The notes beneath the pieces are model-generated. The model saw nothing but the letters and a program-made list of their open reading frames with translations, was not told the DNA's origin and did no database searches. Made by a program: the position numbers and the translations under genes. From positions 3,410,001 through 3,474,000 of the forward strand of contig NZ_CP045725.1 in assembly GCF_009646095.1 (NCBI RefSeq): a DNA stretch of 64,000 nucleotides, given 5' to 3'. The DNA is from Raineyella fluvialis. GTDB taxonomy: Bacteria > Actinomycetota > Actinomycetes > Propionibacteriales > Propionibacteriaceae. Of the stretch, positions 18,901 to 28,327 are shown in pieces (within the stretch, counting starts at the first letter, position 1; every line of letters starts with the position of its first letter).

Positions 18901-18929
18901 CCCTCCCGCAGACCTGACGGCCGTGTCAA
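18901..18929 (-). promoter_or_regulatory. Probable ilvB promoter
   Basis: A perfect TTGACA -35 hexamer lies at 18924-18929 on the minus strand. The -10 is weak: GAGGGT at about 18900-18905 gives an 18-nt spacer. Transcription would begin just before the MILVVL leader. Confidence 0.5.
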
Positions 18930-19037
18930 GCATCAGACAGGGATTCCCACCATGTGGATGTGAGCTCTGCCACGCTGCAGGCCGCGGCACCAAGGTCCCG
19001 GTCATACAGCGCTGGCCCGAAGCCCTAGGGTGGCGGC

Positions 19038-19739
19038 ATGTCGTTCACCGCTGAGCTGCGCGATACGTACGCCGACCTGTTCGAGGCCTTCTGGTCGCAC
19101 CCGTTCTTCCAGGGCCTGCTCGACGCGACGGCCTCGAAGGAAGCGGTCGTCCACTATGTCGGGCAGGACCGGCAATACCTCGCCGCGTTCCTGCGCTGCT
19201 ACGGCCTGGGCATGGCCAAGGCGCCGGACACGGACTGGACCCGCTTCTTCCTGGAGGGGGCCCGGATCATGCTCGAGGAGGAGCCGGACGCGCACCGCGC
19301 GTTGGTGGCGCACTTCGGCGTGGACTACGACACGAGTCAGGCGCCGCGGTTGGCACCGACGGCACAGGCGTACGCCAACCACATGGAGCTGGCCGGCCAC
19401 GACACCCTCGGCGTGCTGATGGCCGCCCTCCTCCCCTGCCAGTGGAGCTACGCCTGGGCGACGCTGCGCGCCTACCGCGAGGAGACGCCGGGACCGGATC
19501 ACCCCTTCCGGGCATGGTTCGCCTTCTACGCCTCCGAGGAGTGCCAGTCGCTGGTGGCGGAGTACCGGACCAGGATCGACGCCCTCGCCGCAGCCGCCGG
19601 GCCGGAGGAACGCGGCCGGATGGAGCGCGCGTTCGTCGACTCGATGTACTACGAGGTCGCGTTCTGGCAGATGGCGGCCTCAGGGGAGACGTGGGAACGT
19701 CTGCCGTCCCGGGTCCTGGAGCCGCGCGACGCCCAGTGA
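19038..19739 (+). CDS. tenA: TenA family protein (thiaminase II)
   Basis: A 233-residue all-helical TenA/THI-4 protein, which hydrolyses aminopyrimidine breakdown products (or thiamine) for thiamine salvage. The catalytic cysteine is in LLPCQWSYAWA, and the conserved glutamate lies in MYYEVAFWQMA near the C-terminus. Start ATG 19038 with GGGTGG upstream. No other thiamine genes are adjacent and I see no TPP riboswitch in the 130 bp before it. Convergent with the GT87 gene. Confidence 0.9.
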   Translation: MSFTAELRDTYADLFEAFWSHPFFQGLLDATASKEAVVHYVGQDRQYLAAFLRCYGLGMAKAPDTDWTRFFLEGARIMLEEEPDAHRALVAHFGVDYDTSQAPRLAPTAQAYANHMELAGHDTLGVLMAALLPCQWSYAWATLRAYREETPGPDHPFRAWFAFYASEECQSLVAEYRTRIDALAAAAGPEERGRMERAFVDSMYYEVAFWQMAASGETWERLPSRVLEPRDAQ

Positions 19740-19786
19740 TTCTGGCCCGATCCGACCCGGGGGTCCGGACCTGATCGGGCGGCACA

Positions 19787-21073
19787 TCACCCCGCCGAGG
19801 GGATCGTGCCGGTTACCGGATCTCGCCGTTCCTGGGCCTCTCGATCCCTGGCCTCGGCCTCACCACGCGGCCGGCGGAGCAGATCGACGAACAGACCGAT
19901 GTAGAGCAGGAGGCCGACGAGCGGGGTGACGTTGGCGACGAGGTTCTGCCAGAAGCTGTAGTGGGCCGCCGCGTTGTCGGCGTACGGGAGGATGGTCAGC
20001 GGCAACTGGATGCTGATCCACAGGCCCCAGAACATCCCGACGCGGCGGACCCAGACGGGCAGCCCGTCGTCCGTGACCACCGCCACGAGGAGCGGCAGCA
20101 CCCAGACGAAGTGATGCGTCCAGGCCAATGGGGAGACCAGGCTCGTGGCCAGGCCCACCAGTGACAGGGCGAAGACCTTGTGCCCGGTCAGCCACCAGTA
20201 GCGCGCCACGAGGATCGCCAGCACCGCGACCACGGCGGCGAGGACGGCGAAGAGCCCCCGTGCGGTGAGGCTCATCCCGAAGAAGCGGGTGGTCAGCCCT
20301 TGGAGAGACTGGTTGCCCACGTACTGCGGCCCGGACGTCCCCGCGGGGATCTGGAAGGTCCAGAACCGCAGGCTCTCGGCAGGCAGCACGATGATGCCGA
20401 GCACGGTCGCCACGCCGAAGGCGGCCGCACTGGTCCACGCCATCCGGGCGCGCCGGGCGAAGAGCGCGAACACCCCGAAGAGGGCCGGGAAGAGCTTGAT
20501 GGCCGCGGCGACACCGATGCCGACACCGCGGGGCCAGCGCCGGCGGCGGTCCGGCAGCAGGTCGAGGACCACCAGGGCCATCAGCAGGGTGTTCACCTGA
20601 CCGTAGCCGAGCGTGGTCCGCAGCGGCTCGACGGCGACCAGGGCGGCGGCGCCGACCAGGCCGAGGACCAGGCCGCGCGGCACCCCGCAGCGCCGCAGCA
20701 CCGACTGCTGGGCCACCACGAGCAGGGCGACCCACAGCAGACGCCACAGCCAGGTCGGCCCGAGCGCCAACGGCAGCATCACGATCGCGGCGAACGGCGG
20801 ATAGATGTAGGCCAGCTTCCACGCGGGGCTCAGCACGTCGTAGATGCCCTGGCCGGACAGCAGCGACTGCACGCCGAAGCGGTAGACGTCGAGGTCGATC
20901 ATCGCCGGCTCCCACGGCCACAGCCGCCCGCCCGTGATCACGAACGGGACGAGCAGCACGGCCACCACGAAGGGGATACCGAACTCCAGCAGGACTCGGC
21001 CGACCCGCCGGGACACGCTCTTCTCCTCGGTAGGCAGCTCGGCGACGTTCAGCTCGTCGGCACTCGTCTCCAC
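19787..21073 (-). CDS. GT87 family mannosyltransferase-like membrane protein
   Basis: Polytopic membrane protein of 428 residues of the DUF2029/GT87 family, which in actinobacteria includes polyprenyl-phosphomannose-dependent alpha-1,2-mannosyltransferases such as PimE. DLDVYRFGVQSLLSGQGIYD near residue 50, IYPPFAAIVMLPLA, GYGQVNTLLMALV and AAIKLFPALF are typical. GTG 21073 has AGGAG 9 nt upstream; the longer open frame to 21343 is antisense noise. It is the last gene of the helY-hisF-dehydrogenase run. Acceptor unknown. Confidence 0.8.
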   Translation of the reverse strand: METSADELNVAELPTEEKSVSRRVGRVLLEFGIPFVVAVLLVPFVITGGRLWPWEPAMIDLDVYRFGVQSLLSGQGIYDVLSPAWKLAYIYPPFAAIVMLPLALGPTWLWRLLWVALLVVAQQSVLRRCGVPRGLVLGLVGAAALVAVEPLRTTLGYGQVNTLLMALVVLDLLPDRRRRWPRGVGIGVAAAIKLFPALFGVFALFARRARMAWTSAAAFGVATVLGIIVLPAESLRFWTFQIPAGTSGPQYVGNQSLQGLTTRFFGMSLTARGLFAVLAAVVAVLAILVARYWWLTGHKVFALSLVGLATSLVSPLAWTHHFVWVLPLLVAVVTDDGLPVWVRRVGMFWGLWISIQLPLTILPYADNAAAHYSFWQNLVANVTPLVGLLLYIGLFVDLLRRPRGEAEARDREAQERRDPVTGTIPSAG

Positions 21074-21114
21074 GTGTTTCGTCTCCTGGGGTCTGGTGGG
21101 GAGCCGCGCGGACC

Positions 21115-22101
21115 TCACCGCGCGGTCCCCGTGGTCGGCAGGGCGTTCCGCAGCGGTTCCCCGTCGGCCCAGCGGCGCAGCTGGGCGGCGATCAAGGCAT
21201 CCGCGCGGGGTTGGAAGGCTTCGGACCAGCCTCCCACGTGCGGGGTGATCGTCACCCCGGGGGTGGTCCAGAGCGGGTGGTCCGCGGGCAGCGGCTCGGG
21301 CTCGGTGACATCGAGGGCGGCGCGCAGCCGGCCGGTCGCGCACTCGGTGAGCAGGGCGTCGGTGTCGATGACCCGTCCCCGGGCGACATTGACCACCAAG
21401 GCGCCGTCAGGCAACAGGGCGAGTGCCCGGGCATCCAGCAGGTGCTCCGTCTGCTCGGTGAGTGGGCAGGTCACGAACAGCACGTCGGTGGCCGCCAGCA
21501 ACCCGGGCAACTGCTCGAAGGGGTACACGTACGGCTGGCCGGTGGCGACGTCGGCGGCACGTTCCCGCCGCGCCACCCGGGTGATCGAGGCCGCCTCGAA
21601 TCCGTCCAGCCGGCGCTCGATCGCCGTCCCGATCCGTCCGTAGCCGAGGATCGTCGCACGACGGTCCGCGAGGGAACGGCCGATGGTCCGGCGCCAACGC
21701 AGGGACGGATCGGCCCCATTGCGCGCGTGCACGTCGATGGCGCGCAGGTTGGCCAGGGCCAGCGCGAGGGCGAGCTCGGCGGTGGCGGTGTCATGGATGC
21801 CGGCGCCGGTGCACAGGGTCACGCCCTCCGGCACCAGTGGCTGCAGATGCTCGTAGCCGGCCAACAACGACTGGACGACCCGCAGGCGCGGCATCTCCGC
21901 GATCCGGCTCAGGCCCGTGGTACCGGAGAGGTAGGGCAGCACCATGAACTCCACCTCGGCCAGCGAGTCCGGCCAGCGGATCTCGCCGTCGCGGCAGTCG
22001 TCCTCCGTGAAGAAGTCCACGTCGATGCCGTCGGGGAGCGGACCCAGATGTCCCTCGGCCTCCTCGCGGTCGGCGTACGGCAGCCAGGCGATACGCGCCA
22101 T
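21115..22101 (-). CDS. D-isomer-specific 2-hydroxyacid dehydrogenase family protein
   Basis: A 328-residue NAD-dependent oxidoreductase. The dinucleotide motif is ATILGYGRIGTAIERRL (GxGxxG), followed by VFVTCPLTEQTEHLL-like and NVARGRVIDTDALL with the catalytic Arg, a Glu in DVTEPEPLP and the histidine in TPHVGGWSEAFQ. Substrate not deducible. ATG 22101 starts 1 base after the hisF stop (TGA-G-ATG), so it is translationally coupled to hisF. Confidence 0.85.
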   Translation of the reverse strand: MARIAWLPYADREEAEGHLGPLPDGIDVDFFTEDDCRDGEIRWPDSLAEVEFMVLPYLSGTTGLSRIAEMPRLRVVQSLLAGYEHLQPLVPEGVTLCTGAGIHDTATAELALALALANLRAIDVHARNGADPSLRWRRTIGRSLADRRATILGYGRIGTAIERRLDGFEAASITRVARRERAADVATGQPYVYPFEQLPGLLAATDVLFVTCPLTEQTEHLLDARALALLPDGALVVNVARGRVIDTDALLTECATGRLRAALDVTEPEPLPADHPLWTTPGVTITPHVGGWSEAFQPRADALIAAQLRRWADGEPLRNALPTTGTAR

Positions 22102-22102
22102 C

Positions 22103-22870
22103 TCAGGCCCTCCTGACGACGTGGCCCGCGGCGGCCAGCGCGTCCTTGACCTCACCGACGCTCAGCGTGCCGAAGTGGAAGACGCTGGCGGCGAGCAGTG
22201 CGTCGGCCCCCGCGTCGGCGGCCTCCACGAAGTGGCGTACGGTGCCGGCGCCGCCCGAGGCGATCAGCGGTACGTCGACGACCCGACGGACGTCGGCCAG
22301 CATCTGCAGGTCGAACCCGGTCGTGGTGCCGTCGGCGTCCATCGAGTTGAGCAGGATCTCGCCCGCGCCCAGGTCGACGCCCTGCCGGGCCCAGTCCAGG
22401 GCGTCGATACCGGCCGAGGTGGTGCCGCCATGGGTGGTGACGCCGTAGCCGGAGGGCATCCCGGCCTCGCGGCGCGCGTCGACCGACAGGACGAGCACCT
22501 GGTTGCCGAAGCGCTCGGTGATCTCCCGGATCACCTCGGGCCGACGGATCGCCGCGGTGTTGATCGACACCTTGTCGGCGCCGGTCCGCAGCAGGGCGTC
22601 GACGTCCTCCACGGAGGAGACACCGCCGCCGACGGTCAGCGGGATGAAGACCGTCTCCGCCGTCCGGCGCACGACGTCGCGGGTCGTCTCCCGACCCTCG
22701 CGTGAGGCGGAGATGTCGAGGAAGGTGACCTCGTCGCCGCCCTCCCGGCCGTACAGGGCGGCGAGCTCGACCGGGTCACCGGCGTCACGCAGGTCGCGGA
22801 AGTTCACTCCCTTGACGACGCGCCCGTCGTGCACGTCAAGGCACGGGATGACGCGGATGGCAACACTCAT
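22103..22870 (-). CDS. hisF: Imidazole glycerol phosphate synthase, cyclase subunit
   Basis: HisF (255 residues) closes the imidazole ring using ammonia from HisH, giving IGP and AICAR in histidine synthesis. [18 protein letters not shown] contains the catalytic aspartate near residue 11, and [10 protein letters not shown]-like (here [15 protein letters not shown]) the second; the half-barrel repeats are visible. ATG 22870 ([12 protein letters not shown]). It lies 10 bp after helY and is separated from any other his gene in this window. Confidence 0.95.
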   Translation of the reverse strand: MSVAIRVIPCLDVHDGRVVKGVNFRDLRDAGDPVELAALYGREGGDEVTFLDISASREGRETTRDVVRRTAETVFIPLTVGGGVSSVEDVDALLRTGADKVSINTAAIRRPEVIREITERFGNQVLVLSVDARREAGMPSGYGVTTHGGTTSAGIDALDWARQGVDLGAGEILLNSMDADGTTTGFDLQMLADVRRVVDVPLIASGGAGTVRHFVEAADAGADALLAASVFHFGTLSVGEVKDALAAAGHVVRRA

Positions 22871-22880
22871 GGGGGTCAGC

Positions 22881-25742
22881 CTAGCCGTCCCAGTCCTCGT
22901 CCTCGGGTGCCGAGATCGCCGCATCGACGACCCCGCGCTGCATCCGGTGGCGCACCTCGTGGCAGGTGTCGCGGAGGTCGCCTGGGCCTGCGGCCGTCGC
23001 GACCTGGTCGGTCAGGTCGATCACCAGTCGGGCCCAGCGGACGAAGTCCCCGGCGCTCATCTCGCCACGGCCGAGGACCTCGGCCAGCGGGCGGCCCGCG
23101 CACCAGTCGAAGGCCGGCTGAGCGAACCCCGGCGGCAGCTCGACACCGGACTCCAGCCGGGCGTCCCGCTCCACCAGCGCGATCCGCCGGGCGATCCGGC
23201 CCACGTTCTCGTACGCCTCGTGGGTCACCAGGTCCGGCATCCGCTGCGAGCGGTGCTCGTCGCCCTTGCGCGGCTCGTAGGTGAAGACCGAGAGCACTGC
23301 GGCCAGCTGGGGGGCGCTGAGGCCGTCGAAGGCGCCGTCGCGGATGCATTCAGCCACCACCAGATCGTCCTCGGAGTAGATCTGGGCCAGCGTGCGGCCC
23401 TCCTTGGTCACCTCGAGGTCGTCGGTGCCGGCGGCCCGGACATAGTCGAGGGAACCCAGGACGGTACAGATCTTGTCGAAACGATCGGCGATGGAACGGG
23501 TGCGGCGGGCGACCTGGTGCTCGAGCTGGCGCGCCTCCTTCTCCGCCCTGAGTGCCTTCTCGGCCCAGCGGGCGTGCACCTCACGGTCGGGACAGGTGTG
23601 GCAGGGGTGCGTGGCGAGTTGGTCGCGCAGCTCCGCGATCCGAGCCCGCTCCTTGTCGTTCAGCGATCCCTCGGTCCGGGTCCGCTGTGGGGTCGGGTCC
23701 AACTGGTCGAGTCGCTGGCGCAGGGCGGCCGCCAGGCTGTGGCGGTGCGAAGGGTCCCGGGACTGGAAGTGCTTCGGGACGCGTACCTTGCCGGCCACCT
23801 GCGGGAGGGACGGGAAGTCGGTCAGCGAGAGCCGGCGCACCTGCCGGTCCACGGTCATGACGGTCGGGCGCGGCCCCTGCTGCGGGTCGATGTGGCCGTT
23901 GTCGAGGACGACGACCCATCCCTGCGAGCGGCCGCTGGGGACCCGGAGGACGTCGCCGGGACGCAGGCCGGTGAGCAGCCGCTCGGTCTCCTCGCGGCGG
24001 AACGCCTTGTCCTGCTTGACGGCGGTGGTCTCGATCAGGTGGATCTCCTCGCGCAGGCGGGCGTACTCCATGAAGTCGCCCCGATCGCAGGCGGCCTGGG
24101 CTGCGAGGTCGTCGTGGTCGCCGGTGGTGCGAGCCAGTCGGCGGGCGAGGCCGACGACGGACCGGTCGGTCTGGAACTGGGCGAACGACAGCTCCAGGAC
24201 CGTACGCACCTGGGAGCGCGGCATCCGGTTGAGCATGTTGACGGCCATGTTGTACGTCGGCCGGAACGCCGAGCGCAGCGGGTAGGTCCGCCGGCTCGCC
24301 AGGCCGGCGACGGCGCGGGGGTCCATGCCCGGCTGCCAGATCACCACGGCATGGCCCTCGACGTCGATGCGGCGGCGCCCGGCGCGGCCGGTCAGCTGGG
24401 TGTACTCCCCCGGCGTGATGTCGACGTGGGCCTCGCCGTTGTACTTGACCAGCTTCTCGATGACCACCGACCGGGCGGGCATGTTGATGCCGAGCGCGAG
24501 CGTCTCGGTGGCGAAGACCACCTTGATCAACCCTGCCTCGAAGCACTCCTCGATGCATTCCTTGAGTGCCGGCAGGACGCCCGCGTGGTGGGCGGCGACA
24601 CCGCGCAGCAATCCGTCGAGGAAGAGTTCGTAGCCGAGCGCCTGCAGGTCCTCGGGACTGAATCCCTGGACGTGGCGCTGCGCGATGGCGAGGATCGCCG
24701 CCTCCTCGTCGGGCGCGGTGAGGTGCACGTGCGCCGCCTGGAGTTGCCGGACGGCGGCGTCACAGCCCTGTCGCGAGAAGATGAAGACGATCGCGGGCAA
24801 CAGGTCCGCCCGTTCCAGGACCCGGACGACTTCGGCTCGGTGGGCCGGCCGGTAGCGGGAGCGTTCCTGGTGCTCGCGGGCGGCGCCGCCGCCGTACTGA
24901 GCCGTGCCGGAAGTCCGCTTGCCCTTGCCGGATCTGCCCCGCGGGCGCCGCGAGTCGTCCCGGACGACGCGGGACTCCTCCTTGGCGATCCGTACGAGGG
25001 CCGGGTTGACGTCGTAGGTGGCGGCCCGGTCCTCCAGGTCCGCGGTCGGCGCCACATCCGCGAAGAGGTCCATCAGCCGGTTCCCCACCATGACGTGCTG
25101 GTAGAGGGGCACCGGGCGACGCTCGGAGACGACGACCTCCATCTCCCCCCGGACCTCGGCGAGCCAGCCGCCGAACTCCTCGGCATTGGACACCGTGGCG
25201 GACAGACAGACGAGCTGGACCGAATCCGGCAGTCCGATGATGATCTCTTCCCAGACCGGGCCACGGAACCGGTCGGCGAGGTAGTGCACCTCGTCCATCA
25301 CCACGAAGCCCAGGCCGCGCAGCGTGGGCGACCCGGCGTACATCATGTTGCGGAGCACCTCGGTGGTCATCACGACCACCGGTGCCTCGGAGTTGATCGA
25401 GGAGTCACCGGTCAGCAAGCCGACCCGGTCGGAGCCATGCCGCTCGCACAGGTCGTTGTACTTCTGGTTGGACAGCGCCTTGATCGGGGTCGTGTAGAAG
25501 GCCTTGCGCCCCTGGGCGAGGGCGAGATGGACCGCGAACTCGCCGACGATCGTCTTGCCGGCCCCGGTGGGGGCGGCGACCAGGACGCCGGATCCCCCCT
25601 CGACGGCCTGGCAGGCCTCGACCTGGTACTCGTCGAAATCGAAGCCGTACCCGTTCGCGAAATCCCTGAGTTCGGGGAAGGCCTGGTGGTGCCGGAAGCG
25701 GGCGTACGCCTCGGCCGGGGAAAGCTCCTCAGCTGATGCCAT
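22881..25742 (-). CDS. helY: Ski2-like ATP-dependent RNA helicase HelY
   Basis: Superfamily 2 helicase of 953 residues. Walker A is AAPTGAGKT at about 56-64, the DExH box is DEVH near 149, motif III is [12 protein letters not shown], and motifs V/VI appear as [14 protein letters not shown] and [12 protein letters not shown]. The C-terminal DSHCT-type helical domain follows. It matches the actinobacterial HelY found next to tatAC and pafBC. A basic insert ([12 protein letters not shown]) sits near residue 270. Likely role in RNA turnover or ribosome-related processing; specifics are unknown. Confidence 0.92.
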   Translation of the reverse strand: MASAEELSPAEAYARFRHHQAFPELRDFANGYGFDFDEYQVEACQAVEGGSGVLVAAPTGAGKTIVGEFAVHLALAQGRKAFYTTPIKALSNQKYNDLCERHGSDRVGLLTGDSSINSEAPVVVMTTEVLRNMMYAGSPTLRGLGFVVMDEVHYLADRFRGPVWEEIIIGLPDSVQLVCLSATVSNAEEFGGWLAEVRGEMEVVVSERRPVPLYQHVMVGNRLMDLFADVAPTADLEDRAATYDVNPALVRIAKEESRVVRDDSRRPRGRSGKGKRTSGTAQYGGGAAREHQERSRYRPAHRAEVVRVLERADLLPAIVFIFSRQGCDAAVRQLQAAHVHLTAPDEEAAILAIAQRHVQGFSPEDLQALGYELFLDGLLRGVAAHHAGVLPALKECIEECFEAGLIKVVFATETLALGINMPARSVVIEKLVKYNGEAHVDITPGEYTQLTGRAGRRRIDVEGHAVVIWQPGMDPRAVAGLASRRTYPLRSAFRPTYNMAVNMLNRMPRSQVRTVLELSFAQFQTDRSVVGLARRLARTTGDHDDLAAQAACDRGDFMEYARLREEIHLIETTAVKQDKAFRREETERLLTGLRPGDVLRVPSGRSQGWVVVLDNGHIDPQQGPRPTVMTVDRQVRRLSLTDFPSLPQVAGKVRVPKHFQSRDPSHRHSLAAALRQRLDQLDPTPQRTRTEGSLNDKERARIAELRDQLATHPCHTCPDREVHARWAEKALRAEKEARQLEHQVARRTRSIADRFDKICTVLGSLDYVRAAGTDDLEVTKEGRTLAQIYSEDDLVVAECIRDGAFDGLSAPQLAAVLSVFTYEPRKGDEHRSQRMPDLVTHEAYENVGRIARRIALVERDARLESGVELPPGFAQPAFDWCAGRPLAEVLGRGEMSAGDFVRWARLVIDLTDQVATAAGPGDLRDTCHEVRHRMQRGVVDAAISAPEDEDWDG

Positions 25743-25799
25743 GTCCCGACGATAGCGCGCTGTCCCGTGGGCCGAGCCGGTGTCGATCCGGCACCCGGG

Positions 25800-26783
25800 T
25801 CAGCGCCGGTGCCGACCGGAGAGGGCGCGCGGGGCCGGGGTGAAGATGGTCAGCGCATCAGGGACCGCGGTGACCGTGAGCGGCACCGGGCCCAACTCGT
25901 CGCCGTCCGCCATCCCATACAGGCCGTCGCCGTCGATGACGACCTCGCGGGCCCGGAGCTGCTCCACCGCCGGGTCACGGACGAAGGCGCCCGTGAACAA
26001 CGCCGGCAGGAGCCGGATGAAGGTCCCCCTGCTGACGGGATGAACGATGGTCAGATCGAGCAGCCCGTCGGTGACGTCGGCATCGGGACAGATGGCCATC
26101 CCCCCGCCGACGTAACCGGCGTTGCCGACGGCGACGAGGATGGCCGGGACGTCGCGCCGCTCGCCGTCGATGACGAGCCGGTACGGGAGTGGTTCGAACT
26201 GCGCCAATTGCACGGTGGCCGACCAGGCGTAGCGAAGCCGTCCACGGGGAAAGCTCGTCCGGTTCGCGCGCAGGTTCACCAACGCGTCGAAGCCGGTCGA
26301 GACGACCGAGACCACGTGCTCCAAGCTCTTCCCCGTCGCACCGCGGTCGACCAGACAGCCGCGTACGCTCGCCAGGTCGATCCGCCGGGTGGCGCCACGG
26401 ACGACGAGGCGCGCGGCGGCCACCGGGTTCGCCGGCGGCAGACCCAGCCCTCGGCAGGAGTCGTTACCGGTTCCGGCGGGGATGAGTCCTAACGGCACCG
26501 GGGTCCCGGCGCAGGCGTCCGCGCCGAGGTGCATCATCCCGTCACCGCCCATCACGAGCAGGGCGTCGGGACGGCGGTCCCCCTCGCCCGGACGGGCGGC
26601 CGCGACGGCACGCCGACAGTGCGCGGCCGCCTCGGCGAAATTGGCCGCGAGGTGCACGCGGACATCCACGCCGGGCAACGAGGTGACCAATTCGGTGACG
26701 ACCTTGGGCAGCAACTTCCGCGCCCGGCCGAGGCCGGCACTGGGATTGACGACCAGCGTCAGGACCGCCGCGTCCTCAGTCAC
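25800..26783 (-). CDS. Diacylglycerol kinase family lipid kinase
   Basis: A 327-residue DAGK catalytic-domain protein (YegS/BmrU/DgkB family), probably phosphorylating a membrane lipid. TLVVNPSAGLGRA at the N-terminus, VMGGDGMMHLGAD (the GGDG nucleotide-binding motif) and PAGTGNDSCRGLG are clear. GTG 26783 overlaps the tatC stop by 8 bases, so it is coupled to tatC. helY starts 57 bp downstream. Confidence 0.87.
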   Translation of the reverse strand: MTEDAAVLTLVVNPSAGLGRARKLLPKVVTELVTSLPGVDVRVHLAANFAEAAAHCRRAVAAARPGEGDRRPDALLVMGGDGMMHLGADACAGTPVPLGLIPAGTGNDSCRGLGLPPANPVAAARLVVRGATRRIDLASVRGCLVDRGATGKSLEHVVSVVSTGFDALVNLRANRTSFPRGRLRYAWSATVQLAQFEPLPYRLVIDGERRDVPAILVAVGNAGYVGGGMAICPDADVTDGLLDLTIVHPVSRGTFIRLLPALFTGAFVRDPAVEQLRAREVVIDGDGLYGMADGDELGPVPLTVTAVPDALTIFTPAPRALSGRHRR

Positions 26784-27711
26784 CGGCCGTCCCCGTGCCG
26801 GACTCCACCTCGGCGGCCTCCGCCGCGGCGAGCCGACCGGCCCGGCGTCTGTCATTGACCCGGCAGATGATCTCGGCCACGACGTAGAGCACGCTCATCG
26901 GCACGGCCAGGGCGAGCATCGAGATCGGGTCCGTCGACGGTGAGGCGACGGCGGCGAAGATGAAGATCCCCACGATCGAGTACGACCGTACGGCCGCCAA
27001 CTGGGCGCCGGTGATCACCCCCGCGAAGTCGAGCGCGACGATCACCACGGGCAGCAGGAACGCCACCCCGAAGACCAGCATGATCTGGATCATGAAGGTC
27101 AGGAACGGCACCATCTCCACCATGTTCGCGACCGGCGAGTTCTGCGGGGTGAACCCCAGCAGGACCACCAGGCCCTTGGGCAGCACCCAGTAGCCCAGCG
27201 CGACGCCCGACAGGAAGAGCGGGACACCGGCGCCGATGAACCCGAGAGTCCAGCGGCGTTCCTTCGCCAGCAGGCCCGGCACGATGAACGCCCAGATCTG
27301 GTAGAGCCAGAAGGGACTGCTCACCACGGTGCCGGCGATGGCGACGATCTTGATGGCCAGGGTCATCGGGGCCGCCACACCGGCGTTGACGACCATGACC
27401 TGCTGGTCGGGTCGGCTCCGGTTGAGCTCCTGGACGGCACGCAGGTACGGCCTCAGCAGGAACTCGTACAGGTCGTTGTAGAAGAACGCCGTCACGGCCA
27501 TGCCGATGAGGATCAGGACGACGATCATGATCACCCGGTAGCGGAGCTCCCGGAAGTGATCGACCAGCGTCATCCGGCCGTCCTCGGAAATGGCGGGAGG
27601 ACGCAGCCAGGCGAGGCGCCGCTTCTTCACCGGCGCCTCCTGCGGGGCCGCCACGGCCGGTCCGGCATCGTCCGCCGAAGCGGACCGGGCGGGGTCGAGC
27701 CAGTTGGCCAC
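26776..27711 (-). CDS. tatC: Sec-independent translocase protein TatC
   Basis: Core receptor of the twin-arginine export pathway, 311 residues, six transmembrane helices. MTLVDHFRELRYRV and the conserved FIVPGLLAKERRW region are typical. The start GTG 27711 (VANWLDPARSAS) lies 4 bases after the tatA stop; the open frame upstream is antisense noise. A basic/proline N-terminal stretch of about 45 residues precedes the first helix. Confidence 0.95.
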   Translation of the reverse strand: MANWLDPARSASADDAGPAVAAPQEAPVKKRRLAWLRPPAISEDGRMTLVDHFRELRYRVIMIVVLILIGMAVTAFFYNDLYEFLLRPYLRAVQELNRSRPDQQVMVVNAGVAAPMTLAIKIVAIAGTVVSSPFWLYQIWAFIVPGLLAKERRWTLGFIGAGVPLFLSGVALGYWVLPKGLVVLLGFTPQNSPVANMVEMVPFLTFMIQIMLVFGVAFLLPVVIVALDFAGVITGAQLAAVRSYSIVGIFIFAAVASPSTDPISMLALAVPMSVLYVVAEIICRVNDRRRAGRLAAAEAAEVESGTGTAGD

Positions 27712-27715
27712 GGGG

Positions 27716-27994
27716 TCAGTGGTCCTTCTTGTGCTCCGGGTCGACGATCTCGGCGTCGTGGACCTCGGTGGTCCGCTTCGCCTCGTCGGCGGCGGGAGTG
27801 GGGGTGGGCTCGGTGGTGCCGACCGCCTGCGGATCGCGGCGCAGGTCCTTGGTCTCGTCCTTGAACTCACGGATCGCCCGGCCGGTGCTCTTGCCGAGGC
27901 CGGCCAGCCGCGAGCCACCGAACATCAGCAACACGATCGCAAGGATGATGAGCAGCTCGGGTCCGCCGAGGCCTGCAAGGGAGAGGGGGAGCAT
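27716..27994 (-). CDS. tatA: Sec-independent translocase protein TatA
   Basis: A 92-residue TatA/E: short N-terminal helix (ELLIILAIVLLMFGGSRLAGL), hinge glycine, amphipathic helix (GKSTGRAIREFKDETKDLRRD), then a polar Pro/Thr/acidic tail. Forms the Tat pore. Sits directly before tatC, and tatB is not next to them, as is usual in actinobacteria. Confidence 0.95.
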   Translation of the reverse strand: MLPLSLAGLGGPELLIILAIVLLMFGGSRLAGLGKSTGRAIREFKDETKDLRRDPQAVGTTEPTPTPAADEAKRTTEVHDAEIVDPEHKKDH

Positions 27995-28011
27995 GTGAAC
28001 CTCTGTCTCGT

Positions 28012-28317
28012 TCAGTAACGGTGCGTGGCGTGCCGGGCGCTGAATCCAGCGAAGTCGGGCTCGAACTCCAGGTCCGCCTGACCCGATGGTACGCGCTCAC
28101 CGTAGGGGTCCGGGACCTCCCCCGGCCGGCCGACGGGCCCCCCGGCCGGGAGTGGCGTGATCTCGTCGAGGAGGCTCAGAATCTCCTCAGCCTGGCGCCC
28201 GAGGTGGTCGACCTCGCTGAGCAGGTCCTGCACCTTGTGCCACAGCCAGACGACGTAGGCGACGAGGCCGACGAGCCCGAGCAGGGCGATACCGACGAAC
28301 ACGAGGACCCAGAGCAT
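28012..28317 (-). CDS. Small single-span membrane protein of unknown function
   Basis: A 101-residue protein with one N-terminal helix (MLWVLVFVGIALLGLVGLV...) followed by a short coiled-coil-like segment (KVQDLLSEVDHLGRQAEEIL) and a Pro/Gly/acidic tail. The start ATG 28317 is chosen because the upstream frame is antisense noise. It lies 10 bp after pafC and 17 bp before tatA, so it is part of the pafBC-tat operon. Not recognised; the position suggests an accessory membrane factor, which is inference only. Confidence 0.75.
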   Translation of the reverse strand: MLWVLVFVGIALLGLVGLVAYVVWLWHKVQDLLSEVDHLGRQAEEILSLLDEITPLPAGGPVGRPGEVPDPYGERVPSGQADLEFEPDFAGFSARHATHRY

Positions 28318-28327
28318 GGCGGTGAGA

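Noticed and set aside
18900-19037. TPP riboswitch upstream of tenA
   Set aside because: I could not find the conserved CTGAGA and ACCTGA-type elements of the thi-box.
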